This document shows positions 1 to 8,686 of a stretch of DNA of 64,000 nucleotides, piece after piece (within the stretch, counting starts at the first letter, position 1; each line of letters starts with the position of its first letter). The stretch is from assembly GCF_011392115.1 (NCBI RefSeq), contig NZ_JAAJBT010000003.1:186001-250000 (forward strand), read 5' to 3'. A model generated the notes under the pieces. It was given only the letters and a program-made list of their open reading frames with translations. It was not told where the DNA came from and ran no database searches. The position numbers were made by a program, and so were the translations under genes. The DNA is from Flavobacterium difficile (lineage in GTDB: Bacteria > Bacteroidota > Bacteroidia > Flavobacteriales > Flavobacteriaceae).

Positions 1-1086
1 TTTAACATCGAACAACAAAAAGAAATTATCAATGCAGAACCTCAAAAAATCATTCATTCTTTAGACGGTGAGCAAAAATTACAACATAATTTAACGCCAA
101 ATGCAGTGTCAACTCCAGTTGTTTCTGTAAATGAGCCTATTGCCAATAACGTAACTTTTGAAGTAGAAACACCAAAGGAAGTAACGACTGAAACAGCGCA
201 AAAAATTGTTTTTGAATTAAATGATTTCGAAGTGGAACAACCACAAACAGTTCAAGCACATGTTTCAGATTTAATTCCAACATCTGATTATATTAAAAAT
301 TTAGATGTGTTTTTTGAAAACGTTTCTGCAGAATTTCAACAACCAGTTGCAGTAGTAGAACAACCTGCTTTTAAAGTAGAAATTCCAGTACAAACGATTC
401 AAAACATTGAACCAGTGGCACAAGTTGCTCCACCAGTTCAAGAATTTGAAATCATTTCTAATTCAGTTAGAGAAATTGAAGTTATTGAACCAGAATTTGT
501 AGTAGCAAATGATGATTTCAACTTTTCGTTAGATTTATTCGAAACGAAAGCGGAAAGCAAACAAAATACAATTGTTTTTGAATTAAGCGAAGAAACAAAA
601 GACATCAAAGTTAACGAAGCCGTTCAGTTTTTCCCTGTGACAGAATTAAGTCAAGAAGGCATTATTAAATATACTTTGGAAGAAGAAATTGAAGAAACTT
701 TTGAACCAGCTGCTACGATTCAATTTGCTGCAGAACCAATAGATGAAGAAATTAATTTTACCGTAAAACAAACAGTTACAGCAGAAGAAACTTCTGAAAA
801 TAACTTTAGTTTTGACGCTGCTTCACCAGTTGAAATGTCTATTGAAGAAATTTTAAGAGCTAGAGCAGAAGAAAGAAAAAACAAATTAAAAAGTTTCAAT
901 CACAAGTTCAATAATCCAAGCAGAATTGACGATTTGGAAAAAGAACCAGCTTTTCGTCGCCAAGGATTAGATGTAACGAGTATGCCTAACCAAAATAATC
1001 AATCGCGCCTGTCATTAGGAATCGATAGTAACGACGACATTCAATTGCGTTCTAACAATTCTTTTTTACACGACAACGTAGATTAA
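1..1086 (+). CDS. ftsZ: Cell division protein FtsZ, C-terminal tail (5' end outside window)
   Basis: The frame is open from the first base and runs 361 codons to a TAA, so the gene starts upstream of the window. What is visible is a low-complexity tail rich in Glu, Gln, Pro and Val with no folded domain, then a basic stretch (RARAEERKNKLKSF) and an end reading 'SFLHDNVD'. I recognise this as the long C-terminal extension of flavobacterial FtsZ, the tubulin-like GTPase that forms the division ring; the GTPase domain itself is not in the window. A downstream GatB/YqeY gene is the usual flavobacterial neighbour. The call rests on the tail and context, not on catalytic motifs. Confidence 0.8.
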   Translation, partial: FNIEQQKEIINAEPQKIIHSLDGEQKLQHNLTPNAVSTPVVSVNEPIANNVTFEVETPKEVTTETAQKIVFELNDFEVEQPQTVQAHVSDLIPTSDYIKNLDVFFENVSAEFQQPVAVVEQPAFKVEIPVQTIQNIEPVAQVAPPVQEFEIISNSVREIEVIEPEFVVANDDFNFSLDLFETKAESKQNTIVFELSEETKDIKVNEAVQFFPVTELSQEGIIKYTLEEEIEETFEPAATIQFAAEPIDEEINFTVKQTVTAEETSENNFSFDAASPVEMSIEEILRARAEERKNKLKSFNHKFNNPSRIDDLEKEPAFRRQGLDVTSMPNQNNQSRLSLGIDSNDDIQLRSNNSFLHDNVD

Positions 1087-1112
1087 AATAAAATAAATTA
1101 ACCAATACTTTA

Positions 1113-1148
1113 AATCCCGGCATGTAACTAACAAGTCGGGATTTTTTG
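1113..1148 (+). terminator. Rho-independent terminator after ftsZ
   Basis: Inverted arms aatcccg (1113-1119) and cgggatt (1137-1143) are followed by a T run, 27 bases after the ftsZ stop. The segment tcggga plus the downstream bases recurs at 1469-1491. Confidence 0.8.
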
Positions 1149-1288
1149 TTACTTTAGTAAAAAAATAGCATATGTTTTTAATACTAATTACTTTTACAAG
1201 ATTAATTTCCGTACAAATAAATATATTAGTTTTGCGTTACTTATTGGTGTTTTGTATTTAATTTTTAAATAGATCTTCAAAAAATAAT

Positions 1289-1423
1289 ATGGAAAAAATT
1301 ATGGAAAATTTCAGTTTTGGATTGTTCTTTTTTCAAACACTTTTGTTTGTTTTGTTAATTGCAATTCTATATTTTATTGTTAAGTTATATAAAAAAACCA
1401 TGAAGTATTTAGATAGAAAGTAA
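1289..1423 (+). CDS. Small membrane peptide, 44 aa
   Basis: ATG at 1289 opens a 44-codon frame ending TAA at 1423. The product has a polar start (MEKIMENFSFGLFFFQ), one hydrophobic helix (about residues 10-31) and a basic tail (KLYKKTMKYLDRK), so it is probably a single-pass inner-membrane peptide. The first 20 or so residues resemble the start of ATP synthase subunit b as I remember it in Flavobacterium, but the long stalk helix is absent. A TAnnTTTG-like element lies at 1227-1234 and terminators flank the frame. Function is unknown. I judge it real from codon use, isolation between terminators and vague memory of similar small flavobacterial proteins. Confidence 0.5.
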   Translation: MEKIMENFSFGLFFFQTLLFVLLIAILYFIVKLYKKTMKYLDRK

Positions 1424-1447
1424 ATTCTAAATCTATTAAACTTATAT

Positions 1448-1480
1448 TCCCGACTTGTTATAAACGAATCGGGATTTTTT
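1448..1480 (+). terminator. Terminator after the small membrane peptide gene
   Basis: Arms tcccga (1448-1453) and tcggga (1469-1474) with T6. It shares tcccgacttgtta with the reverse complement of the terminator after ftsZ, and about 22 bases downstream of the hairpin match in direct orientation. Confidence 0.7.
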
Positions 1481-1504
1481 ATTACTTTTGTTTCGAATTT
1501 TTTA

Positions 1505-1578
1505 GCACCTGTTCCAGCTATCCGCTATATTCCCGAAGAAAAATCGGGAGATGCCGCTGCTATCTGGGGTGAAGCCTG
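1505..1578. repeat. Dispersed palindromic repeat of Flavobacterium type
   Basis: The stretch begins gcacctgttccagctatccg and ends gccgctgctatctggggt. An inner hairpin sits between (tcccga/tcggga at about 1531-1549). I recognise the 'gttccagctatccgct ... gccgctgctatc' frame as an abundant intergenic repeat in Flavobacterium genomes whose central hairpin varies. It lies in the leader of the GatB/YqeY gene. No second copy is in this window, so repetition is from memory. Confidence 0.6.
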
Positions 1579-1622
1579 AATTTCAAATCACATTACATTA
1601 ATAAATACTAAAATTAAAATAT

Positions 1623-2072
1623 ATGAGTTTATCTACACAAATTATGGATACGATGAAAGAAGCTATGAAGGCCAAAGATACTGTGGCTTTGGAAGCTTTA
1701 CGTGCCATTAAATCGGAGTTGTTACTTGCGCAAACCGCTTCAGGTTCAAAAGAAGAAATATCAGAAGCAGACGAGATAAAAATTTTACAAAAATTAGTAA
1801 AAATGCGTAAAGACAGTGCTGAAATTTTCACCACTCAAAACCGTCCAGATTTAGCAGAACCAGAATTAGCACAAATCGCCGTTATCGAAAAATTCTTACC
1901 AGCACAATTATCTGAAGCTGAAGTAGAAGCTATCGTAGCTAAAATTATTGCAGAAACAGGTGCATCTGGAATCGCTTCAATGGGAAAAGTAATGGGCTTA
2001 GCTTCAGCACAAATTGGCGGACAAGCAGAAGGGAAAACCATTTCTACTATCGTTAAAAAACTTTTAGTTTAA
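1623..2072 (+). CDS. GatB/YqeY domain-containing protein
   Basis: The 149-residue product is the length of stand-alone YqeY proteins. Its opening helix (about 1-35, 'MKEAMKAKDTVALEALRAI'), the middle 'EKFLPAQLSEAEVEAIV' and the C-terminal 'GKVMGLASAQIGGQAEGKTIS' fit the YqeY fold related to the tail domain of GatB of the tRNA-dependent amidotransferase. In GatB this tail contacts tRNA. The role of the free-standing form is not established and it lacks the amidotransferase catalytic part. It follows ftsZ in the same orientation, as in other flavobacteria, but terminators and a repeat separate them, so it likely has its own promoter. Confidence 0.9.
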   Translation: MSLSTQIMDTMKEAMKAKDTVALEALRAIKSELLLAQTASGSKEEISEADEIKILQKLVKMRKDSAEIFTTQNRPDLAEPELAQIAVIEKFLPAQLSEAEVEAIVAKIIAETGASGIASMGKVMGLASAQIGGQAEGKTISTIVKKLLV

Positions 2073-2138
2073 AAATACGAAGTACGAAGTACCGAGTAGA
2101 AACTTCCAATTTCTAACTTTTAACTTCGTACTTAAAAT

Positions 2139-2212
2139 GGCTTCGTAGTTCAACTGGATAGAATGACGGATTTCGGCTCCGTTGGTTGCAGGTTCGAACC
2201 CTGCCGAGGTCA
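2139..2212 (+). tRNA. tRNA-Arg (anticodon TCG)
   Basis: A full cloverleaf can be folded. The acceptor stem is GGCTTCG with CGAGGTC, including two G-U pairs. The anticodon stem is ACGGA/TCCGT around the loop TTTCGGC (anticodon TCG at 2173-2175). The T arm is GCAGG-TTCGAAC-CCTGC and the discriminator base is A at 2212. CCA is not encoded. Confidence 0.95.
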
Positions 2213-2226
2213 CTTTTATCAATAAA

Positions 2227-2262
2227 AAAAACCTTTGTCAAAGTACAGCTGACAAAGGTTTT
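2227..2262. terminator. Bidirectional terminator between tRNA-Arg and the galactose operon
   Basis: A 13-bp perfect stem (aaaacctttgtca/tgacaaaggtttt) has U-rich flanks in both directions: eight T on the minus strand and ttttcctttt on the plus strand. It serves the convergent tRNA and the symporter gene that ends the galactose operon. Confidence 0.9.
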
Positions 2263-2289
2263 CCTTTTTAATTAATGTTGCTATAGCTA

Positions 2290-3960
2290 TTACCAGAAAA
2301 CGGTATATAAAGCTACTAAAATTCCTGTAATAAGTATCGCGCCAACTGTAAAACCTGGCGACATTTTAAACATCGATTTTTCTATTTCTAAACCATTCGT
2401 TACTACGCCGTTTTTAGTTTCGTACATGCTGATGAAATACATGACAATTACGCAAATTAAAAACACAAATCCCATTCGGTCTACAAACGGTATTTCGTAA
2501 ATGCCTTCTGCATTCGGAACTGAAAATCCAACGCCGTTTAAGAAAGATAAATCGACAAAACCAGGCATAAATTTAAATAAAATAGAAAGTAAGAAACCTC
2601 CAATTATCGCAAATAAAGCCGCATTTGAAGTGGTTTTTTTCCAAAAGAAACCTAAAATAAACATCGCAAAAACACCAGGACTCACAAATCCAGTATATTC
2701 CTGAATGTATTGAAAACCTCCTTTTTTATCAATGCCTAAAAAGGGTGCTACTAATACCGCAACTATCAAAGCTACTGCAATTGTAATTTTTCCAATAAAA
2801 ATCAATTGTTTTTCTGATGCATCGGTGTTGATTTTATTTTTATACACATCTAAAGTAAAAATCGTAGCAATACTATTTGCTTTTCCTGCTAATGAAGCTA
2901 CAATTGCCGCTGTTAACGCTGCAAAAGACAAGCCTTTTAAACCTACTGGTAATAAGTTTAGTAAAACCGGATACGCTCGGTCCGGATTCACACTTCCATC
3001 TTGTAGCATTTCGGATTGAAAACCACCATTTTGATATAAAACATAAGCCGCAATTCCGGGTAAAACCACAATGATTGGCATTAATATTTTCAAGAAAGCG
3101 GCAAACAAAATTCCAGAACGCGCCGTTTGTAAATCGGCACCCAAAGCACGTTGTGTGATGTATTGGTTACAACCCCAATAATTTAAATTGATAATTAACA
3201 TCCCACCAATTAGCACAGAAAGTCCAGGTAAATCCATATAATTCGGATTTGATTTTTCAAATATCATGTGAAAGTGATCGTTAGCTTTTTCGGTCATCAA
3301 GTTGAAACCGTTCAAAATTCCTGTAGTTCCAAAAGATTCTGAAACTAAATTTAAAGCTAAATAAGTAGTTACTAATCCACCTAAAATCAAGAAAAAAACC
3401 TGAATTACATCGGTATAACCAATTACTTTCATGCCGCCAAGTGTAATCATTAAAGCGAAAAAGGCCAATCCAACCATACAAAAGGTTAAGTTCAATCCAG
3501 AAATGCTACTAATTGCCAACGCACCCAAATATAAAATAGACGTTAGGTTGACTAACACATACAAAAGCAACCAAAAAACGGCCATGATCATTGCTACGTT
3601 GCTGTTGTATCTTTTTTCTAAATATTGCGGCATCGTGAAAATTTTATTTTTCAGATACACAGGCATGAAAAACACTGCAACGATAATTAAAGTCGCAGCA
3701 GCCATCCATTCGTAAGTGGCGATGGCTAATCCCATTTTGAAACCGCTTCCGCTCATGCCAATAAATTGTTCGGCACTAATATTACTGGCAATTAATGAGG
3801 CACCAATGGCCCACCAAGTCAACGAACCTTCGGCTAAAAAATAATCGTTACTGCTAGCTTGCGCTTTTTTCTTTTTGTTGTAGACCCAAAGTCCGTATCC
3901 TACAATTATAATGAAATAAATGAAGAATACTAAGTAGTCTAAGTTGGCTAATGTTTGCAT
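2290..3960 (-). CDS. sglT: Sodium/galactose symporter (SSS family)
   Basis: The 556-residue protein is hydrophobic throughout, with about 14 membrane helices as in the solute:sodium symporter family. Segments such as 'NISAEQFIGMSGSG' (about 60-73), 'YEWMAAATLIIV' and 'FQYIQEYTGFVSPG' match the Vibrio Na+/galactose transporter vSGLT closely from memory. It should import galactose with Na+ across the inner membrane. It is the last gene of the galactan/galactose operon, one base after galT, and ends near the strong terminator at 2227-2262. Glucose or another hexose cannot be excluded, but the neighbours argue for galactose. Confidence 0.9.
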   Translation of the reverse strand: MQTLANLDYLVFFIYFIIIVGYGLWVYNKKKKAQASSNDYFLAEGSLTWWAIGASLIASNISAEQFIGMSGSGFKMGLAIATYEWMAAATLIIVAVFFMPVYLKNKIFTMPQYLEKRYNSNVAMIMAVFWLLLYVLVNLTSILYLGALAISSISGLNLTFCMVGLAFFALMITLGGMKVIGYTDVIQVFFLILGGLVTTYLALNLVSESFGTTGILNGFNLMTEKANDHFHMIFEKSNPNYMDLPGLSVLIGGMLIINLNYWGCNQYITQRALGADLQTARSGILFAAFLKILMPIIVVLPGIAAYVLYQNGGFQSEMLQDGSVNPDRAYPVLLNLLPVGLKGLSFAALTAAIVASLAGKANSIATIFTLDVYKNKINTDASEKQLIFIGKITIAVALIVAVLVAPFLGIDKKGGFQYIQEYTGFVSPGVFAMFILGFFWKKTTSNAALFAIIGGFLLSILFKFMPGFVDLSFLNGVGFSVPNAEGIYEIPFVDRMGFVFLICVIVMYFISMYETKNGVVTNGLEIEKSMFKMSPGFTVGAILITGILVALYTVFW

Positions 3961-3961
3961 A

Positions 3962-5017
3962 TTATTCGTTTGGTTTGGTTAGTTTGTAATGTGTGTTCGG
4001 TAAGTTTCTTAGCATTTCGGCACTTTTTTCTGGAGAAATATCTCTTTGTGCTTCACCTAACATTTCGTAGCCTACCATAAATTTTTTTACAGAAGCACTT
4101 CGTAATAAAGGCGGATAAAAATGCATGTGTAAATGCCATTCTGGATGCGAAATTCTGTCGGTTGGTGCTTGATGAATTCCGGCAGAATAAGGAAATGAAG
4201 TCTCAAATAAGTTGTCGTATTTAACGGTAATCCCTTTGATGGCTTCGGCAAAAGCAAGACTTTCTTTCGAGGTTAAGCCAATTAAATTTCCGAAATGTCT
4301 TTTACTTACAAGCATCGTTTCAAAAGGCCAAGTTGCCCAAAATGGGACTAAAACAACAAAATGTTCGTTTTCAATTACGATGCGTTCTTTCAATTGTAAT
4401 TCTTGATTGACATAATCTTCTAACAAACTTTTATTGTGTTTTTCAAAATAAGCTTGTAAACTTTTTTGTGTTTTTTCTATTTGAGTAGGAAGAGACGATT
4501 GCGCCCAAATTTGTCCGTGCGGATGTGGATTGCTACAACCCATTACACTTCCTTTGTTTTCAAAAATTTGTACGTAATTGATGTAGTCTTTACTGCCTAA
4601 ATCGATATATTCTTCTTTCCAAGTTTTAATTACATTTTCAATTTCTGAAACTTCCATTTCTGCTAAAGTCACGTTGTGTTTCGGTGAAAAGCAAATGACT
4701 TTATTTAGACCTTTTTCGGGTTTTAATTGAAATAAAGTACTGTTGTTATTTTCAAATTCAATGTCATTTTGCAACAAGGCAGGGAAATCGTTATCAAAGA
4801 CATAACAGGCTTCATAATCTGGATTTTTTTCTCTGTTCGAACGTAAATTACCCGCACATAAATAACAAGTAGCATCGTGTTCTGGTAAAGTCTCAGTAGT
4901 TACGGTTTCTTTTTGCCCCTGCCAAGGTCTTTTTGCACGATGCGGAGAAACTAAAATCCATTCGTCTAATAACGGATTGTATCTTCTGTGTGGATGTTCG
5001 TTGATATTAAATTGCAT
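3962..5017 (-). CDS. galT: Galactose-1-phosphate uridylyltransferase
   Basis: The 351-residue length is normal for GalT, which swaps UMP between UDP-glucose and galactose-1-phosphate in the Leloir pathway. The active-site motif 'NPHPHGQIW' is at about 163-171 with the nucleophilic His at 167. A metal-binding 'CYLCAGN' is near 51-57 and the HIT-fold 'HPEWHLHMHFYP' near the C terminus. The start overlaps the end of galK by 11 bases and the symporter follows by one base, so the three are translated from one message. The protein is cytoplasmic. Confidence 0.96.
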   Translation of the reverse strand: MQFNINEHPHRRYNPLLDEWILVSPHRAKRPWQGQKETVTTETLPEHDATCYLCAGNLRSNREKNPDYEACYVFDNDFPALLQNDIEFENNNSTLFQLKPEKGLNKVICFSPKHNVTLAEMEVSEIENVIKTWKEEYIDLGSKDYINYVQIFENKGSVMGCSNPHPHGQIWAQSSLPTQIEKTQKSLQAYFEKHNKSLLEDYVNQELQLKERIVIENEHFVVLVPFWATWPFETMLVSKRHFGNLIGLTSKESLAFAEAIKGITVKYDNLFETSFPYSAGIHQAPTDRISHPEWHLHMHFYPPLLRSASVKKFMVGYEMLGEAQRDISPEKSAEMLRNLPNTHYKLTKPNE

Positions 5018-6176
5018 ATTCGGTTGTGCCTTTGGCTATTTTAATTTTGTATGATTTTAGTTCGATGTTGTATTTGGTTTTGTACGCTTGTGTCATTTTC
5101 TCAATCACCGCATTCACATTGTCTTTTTTGACTAAATTTATGGTGCAACCACCGAAACCGCCGCCCATCATTCGAGCGCCAATAATAGCTGAAAAATTAT
5201 TCGTTTCTTGAACTAGAAAATCCATTTCAGGACAACTTACTTCGTACAATTCTGATAAGCCGTAATGCGTTTTGGTCATCAAATTGCCTAATTGTTCAAT
5301 ATTTCCTTCCGATAAAGCTTTCACGGCTAATTCCACTCTTTCAATTTCGTGTACTACAAATAAACATCTATTAAAAATAATTTCTCCCAGTTTATCTTTT
5401 AAAGAAAGGACCATTTTTTCGGTACAATTTCTAAAAGAAGTAACTTCAGGATAAGTAGCTTTTATGATCGCTAAACCTTGTTCTACTTCATTTCTTCTGT
5501 CGTTATAGCCCGAAGTTAAATGCGTATGTTTCACACAACTATCGAACAAAACCAATTGATATTCTTTAAAATTAGCTTTATGATATTCGTAGGCTAAAGT
5601 CGTACAATCTAATTTTATGACTTTATTTTTTTTACCAAAAACTGAGGCAAATTGATCCATGATGCCGCAGTTAACCCCTGCAAAAGTATGTTCCGCTTTT
5701 TGTCCGATAAGTGCGATTTCTTCTTTTGATAAATTTAAATCGAACATATTGTTCATCGCATACGCTATTCCACATTCTAATGCGGCAGAAGAGGAAAGTC
5801 CGGCTCCCATGGGAATCGTGCTACTAAAAACGATAGTAAAACCATTCAACTTTAATCCTTTTTCTTTCAACTGCTGCAATACGCCTAAAATATAATTGAC
5901 CCACATTTTATCTATGGGTTGTAACGTATCTTTTAAGTCGAATTGGTACACTTCATTTAAATCTTTTGCCACAAGTGCACATTCCGAATTTTCATTTTTA
6001 GAAATGGCAAAACAAATGTATTTATTGATAGCAGCTGGCAAGACAAAGCCGTCGTTATAATCTACGTGTTCGCCAATAATGTTAATTCTTCCGGGTGAAA
6101 GAAAAATATGTTCTGGTTTTTTTTGAAATAATTTTTCAAAATGTTCCGAAGTATTTTGAATTAGTTTTTTTTTCAT
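5007..6176 (-). CDS. galK: Galactokinase
   Basis: The 389-residue GHMP kinase phosphorylates galactose at C1 with ATP, the entry step of the Leloir pathway. The galactokinase signature 'PGRINIIGEHVDYNDG' is at about 28-43, the ATP-binding 'PMGAGLSSSAALECG' at about 122-136, and the GHMP C-terminal motif 'GARMMGGGFGGC' near 335-346. Length and motifs are complete. It overlaps galT by 11 bases and lies 76 bases after the beta-galactosidase, the widest gap inside this operon, which holds a stem-loop. Confidence 0.96.
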   Translation of the reverse strand: MKKKLIQNTSEHFEKLFQKKPEHIFLSPGRINIIGEHVDYNDGFVLPAAINKYICFAISKNENSECALVAKDLNEVYQFDLKDTLQPIDKMWVNYILGVLQQLKEKGLKLNGFTIVFSSTIPMGAGLSSSAALECGIAYAMNNMFDLNLSKEEIALIGQKAEHTFAGVNCGIMDQFASVFGKKNKVIKLDCTTLAYEYHKANFKEYQLVLFDSCVKHTHLTSGYNDRRNEVEQGLAIIKATYPEVTSFRNCTEKMVLSLKDKLGEIIFNRCLFVVHEIERVELAVKALSEGNIEQLGNLMTKTHYGLSELYEVSCPEMDFLVQETNNFSAIIGARMMGGGFGGCTINLVKKDNVNAVIEKMTQAYKTKYNIELKSYKIKIAKGTTEYAI

Positions 6177-6206
6177 TTTTTGCTGAACTGGTTTCAGATC
6201 TTATTC

Positions 6207-6227
6207 ACACTGAATTCTTTTCAGTGT
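6207..6227. other. Stem-loop inside the galactose operon
   Basis: An 8-bp perfect stem acactgaa/ttcagtgt around a 5-base loop lies between the beta-galactosidase stop and the galK start. In the operon's direction no T run follows it, so it looks like an internal processing or stability element. On the plus strand it is followed by a T run, but no plus-strand gene ends here. Confidence 0.45.
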
Positions 6228-6252
6228 CTTTTTTTTGATTCTGTATTTTAAT

Positions 6253-8685
6253 TTATTGGATAAGTTTTAAATTTAAAGTTGCCGATTGTAATCCGTTGGC
6301 TTTGGCTTCGAATTGTATTGTTCCTGAAGATTTTCCAGCTTGAAGAATTACCTGACATTTTCCGTTGAACGCACTTCTTTGCCAAGCACCGTCAGCGCAT
6401 TGATCGGGTTCGTGTGAACTTGGATCGCCATTTCCTACGCCGATTATTTTCGCATCTCCTGAAAGGTAAAACTTCACCATGTTATCCGCTACAGGAACTT
6501 CTCTTCCTTTTTCGTCAGTAATAGAAATATTGATTACCGTAGCATCTTTTCCATCAGCAGTTAAAATCGTTTTATCTGGAGAAAGTACCACTTTATAAGG
6601 TGTTCCAGTGGTTTCTACTTTTGAAGTCAATTTTTTTCCTTTTTTGTATCCGATGGCTTCTAACGTTCCAACTTCATAATTGACATTCCATTGCAAATGA
6701 CTGTTTCTTTCCATGGTTTTCTTTCCTAAACTTTTTCCATTTAAGAAAAGTTCTACTTCATCCGCATTAGAATTCACCCAAACATCAATAGGTTGTCCAA
6801 CTTTTTCAGGCCAATTCCAATGTGGAGAAATATGTAAAATATCTTCATTCGTCCACCAACTTTTATAGTAGTAGTAAATGTTTTTCGGGAAACCGCAAAC
6901 GTCTAAAATTCCGAAATGTGAGCTGATATTCGGCCATTTATATGGTGTGGGTTCTCCGCGATAATCGAAACCTGTCCAGACAAAACCGCCTAACCAAAAT
7001 TTGTTTTCTGCGGCTAATTTCCACCAAGTTTCTGCTTTGCTCGCCCACCACGGATGTGTAATATCTTGGTCGGGAACATAGGCTCTAATGGCATCTTTTT
7101 CGTAAATACCACGTGTGGTAACGGTACTTCCCATTTCAGTTCCTAATAAAGGTTGATTCGGATGATCGCGATGGTAATCGGCTACCGCATATTCTCTGTA
7201 GTTGAAACCACGAATAGGAATGACTTCGTTCACACCTTTAAAATCGTTGGCCATATCTGCCGCATAGGTGCTGGTTCTTGTAGGATCTAAATCTTCTTGA
7301 ATGGCTAAAAGTGTTTGTGCAATTCGTTTTCCATATTCGTTACCTTGAATATTTTGTTCTTCATTTCCAATCGACCATAAAAAAACGGAAGCATGATTTC
7401 TATCGCGTTTCAGCAATCTTTTAAATTGGTCGATGTATTCTGGACTACTATTTAACAAACGCTGTTCGTCTAAAACTAACATGCCTAAACTGTCACAAGC
7501 TTCTAAAAGCTCTGGTGTTGGTGCATTATGACTGGCTCTGTACGCATTCGAACCCATTTCTTTTAAGAGTTTGATACGGTAATATTGTAAGTAATCGGGT
7601 AAGGCGCTTCCAACTCCGGCGTGATCTTGATGGTTGTTGGTGCCCTGAATTTTAATCGACTTTCCGTTTAAGAAAAATCCTTCTTTGCCATCAAATTTTA
7701 CCGTTTTAATTCCGAAACGGGTTTTGGTTTGATGTATAATTTGATTTCCAAATTTTACAACAGAGACAACTTTATATAAATAGGGGTTTTCCAACGACCA
7801 AAGTTGGGCGTTATTGATGTTTACTTTCTGTTTTACCGTGATATCTTTTCGAATACCTAAAGCTATTTTTTGCTCTGAAGTTGTAGCTAAAATTTTTCCA
7901 TTTCTATCTGTAATGTAGGAAAGAACTGAGCAGTTAGCATTTTTTAAATTGTTATTTTGAACGGTAGTTTCAACGGTAACCGTTGCATTTTTTCCTTTTA
8001 CTTCGGAATGTACGAAAATCCCATCGTTAGGAATGAAAATTTTATCCGTGATGTTCAACCAAGCGTGTCTGTAAATTCCGGCACCTTCATAAAACCAGCC
8101 TTCGTATTGTGTAGCATCTACTCGAATCACAATTACATTATCGCCATCAAAATTGATATAATCTGAAACATCATAAGCATTTCCCACATAACCGCTAAAA
8201 TTGGTACCAACATAAAAACCATTTAACCAAATTTCAGCATTTCTGTAAATACCATCAAATTGTAATTCGAAACGTTTGTTGCTTTTAGATTTATCTACGT
8301 TAAAATGCTTGCGATACCAGCCAATACTCGTTTCTGGATAGGCACCACCTACAGGTTTGTAACCATGACTGTCCATTTCCACTTGTTCCGATTTCACAAA
8401 AGGAAGTTCCACCACCCAATCGTGTGGAATGTTGATTTTTTTCCAAGTCGTATCCACAAATTTCGGATTCACAACTGTTGTGGCAAATACATTCGACTTG
8501 TGTAATAAAGCGGTTTTACTGTAATCGAAATCTTTGTCGGGATTGGCAGCATGACCGAAATGAAATTTCCAATCTTCGTCTAAACTAATCTTTTCTTGAC
8601 CTTTTACGGTTGAAAAATTTAAAAATAATGTAGAAATTAGTACTGTAACTTTACAGATTTTATTTGAAATTAGGTTTTTCATCAT
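6253..8685 (-). CDS. Beta-galactosidase, glycoside hydrolase family 2
   Basis: The start is placed at the ATGATG at 8685, just after the upstream stop, giving 810 residues; a longer frame would overlap that gene. A signal peptide (about 1-29) suggests export. A jelly-roll sugar-binding domain ('WYRKHF', 'FDGIYRNAEIWLNG'), Ig-like domain, TIM barrel and C-terminal beta domains follow. The acid/base Glu is in 'SIGNEEQ' (about 442) and the nucleophile Glu in 'GTEMGS' (about 517). Next to two endo-galactanases, it probably releases galactose from galacto-oligosaccharides in the periplasm or at the surface. GH2 also includes glucuronidases and mannosidases, so specificity is inferred from context. 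Confidence 0.88.
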   Translation of the reverse strand: MMKNLISNKICKVTVLISTLFLNFSTVKGQEKISLDEDWKFHFGHAANPDKDFDYSKTALLHKSNVFATTVVNPKFVDTTWKKINIPHDWVVELPFVKSEQVEMDSHGYKPVGGAYPETSIGWYRKHFNVDKSKSNKRFELQFDGIYRNAEIWLNGFYVGTNFSGYVGNAYDVSDYINFDGDNVIVIRVDATQYEGWFYEGAGIYRHAWLNITDKIFIPNDGIFVHSEVKGKNATVTVETTVQNNNLKNANCSVLSYITDRNGKILATTSEQKIALGIRKDITVKQKVNINNAQLWSLENPYLYKVVSVVKFGNQIIHQTKTRFGIKTVKFDGKEGFFLNGKSIKIQGTNNHQDHAGVGSALPDYLQYYRIKLLKEMGSNAYRASHNAPTPELLEACDSLGMLVLDEQRLLNSSPEYIDQFKRLLKRDRNHASVFLWSIGNEEQNIQGNEYGKRIAQTLLAIQEDLDPTRTSTYAADMANDFKGVNEVIPIRGFNYREYAVADYHRDHPNQPLLGTEMGSTVTTRGIYEKDAIRAYVPDQDITHPWWASKAETWWKLAAENKFWLGGFVWTGFDYRGEPTPYKWPNISSHFGILDVCGFPKNIYYYYKSWWTNEDILHISPHWNWPEKVGQPIDVWVNSNADEVELFLNGKSLGKKTMERNSHLQWNVNYEVGTLEAIGYKKGKKLTSKVETTGTPYKVVLSPDKTILTADGKDATVINISITDEKGREVPVADNMVKFYLSGDAKIIGVGNGDPSSHEPDQCADGAWQRSAFNGKCQVILQAGKSSGTIQFEAKANGLQSATLNLKLIQ

Positions 8686-8686
8686 T

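Noticed and set aside
1623..1834. Minus-strand ORFs over the GatB/YqeY gene
   Set aside because: They are shadows of the YqeY frame with no recognisable product.
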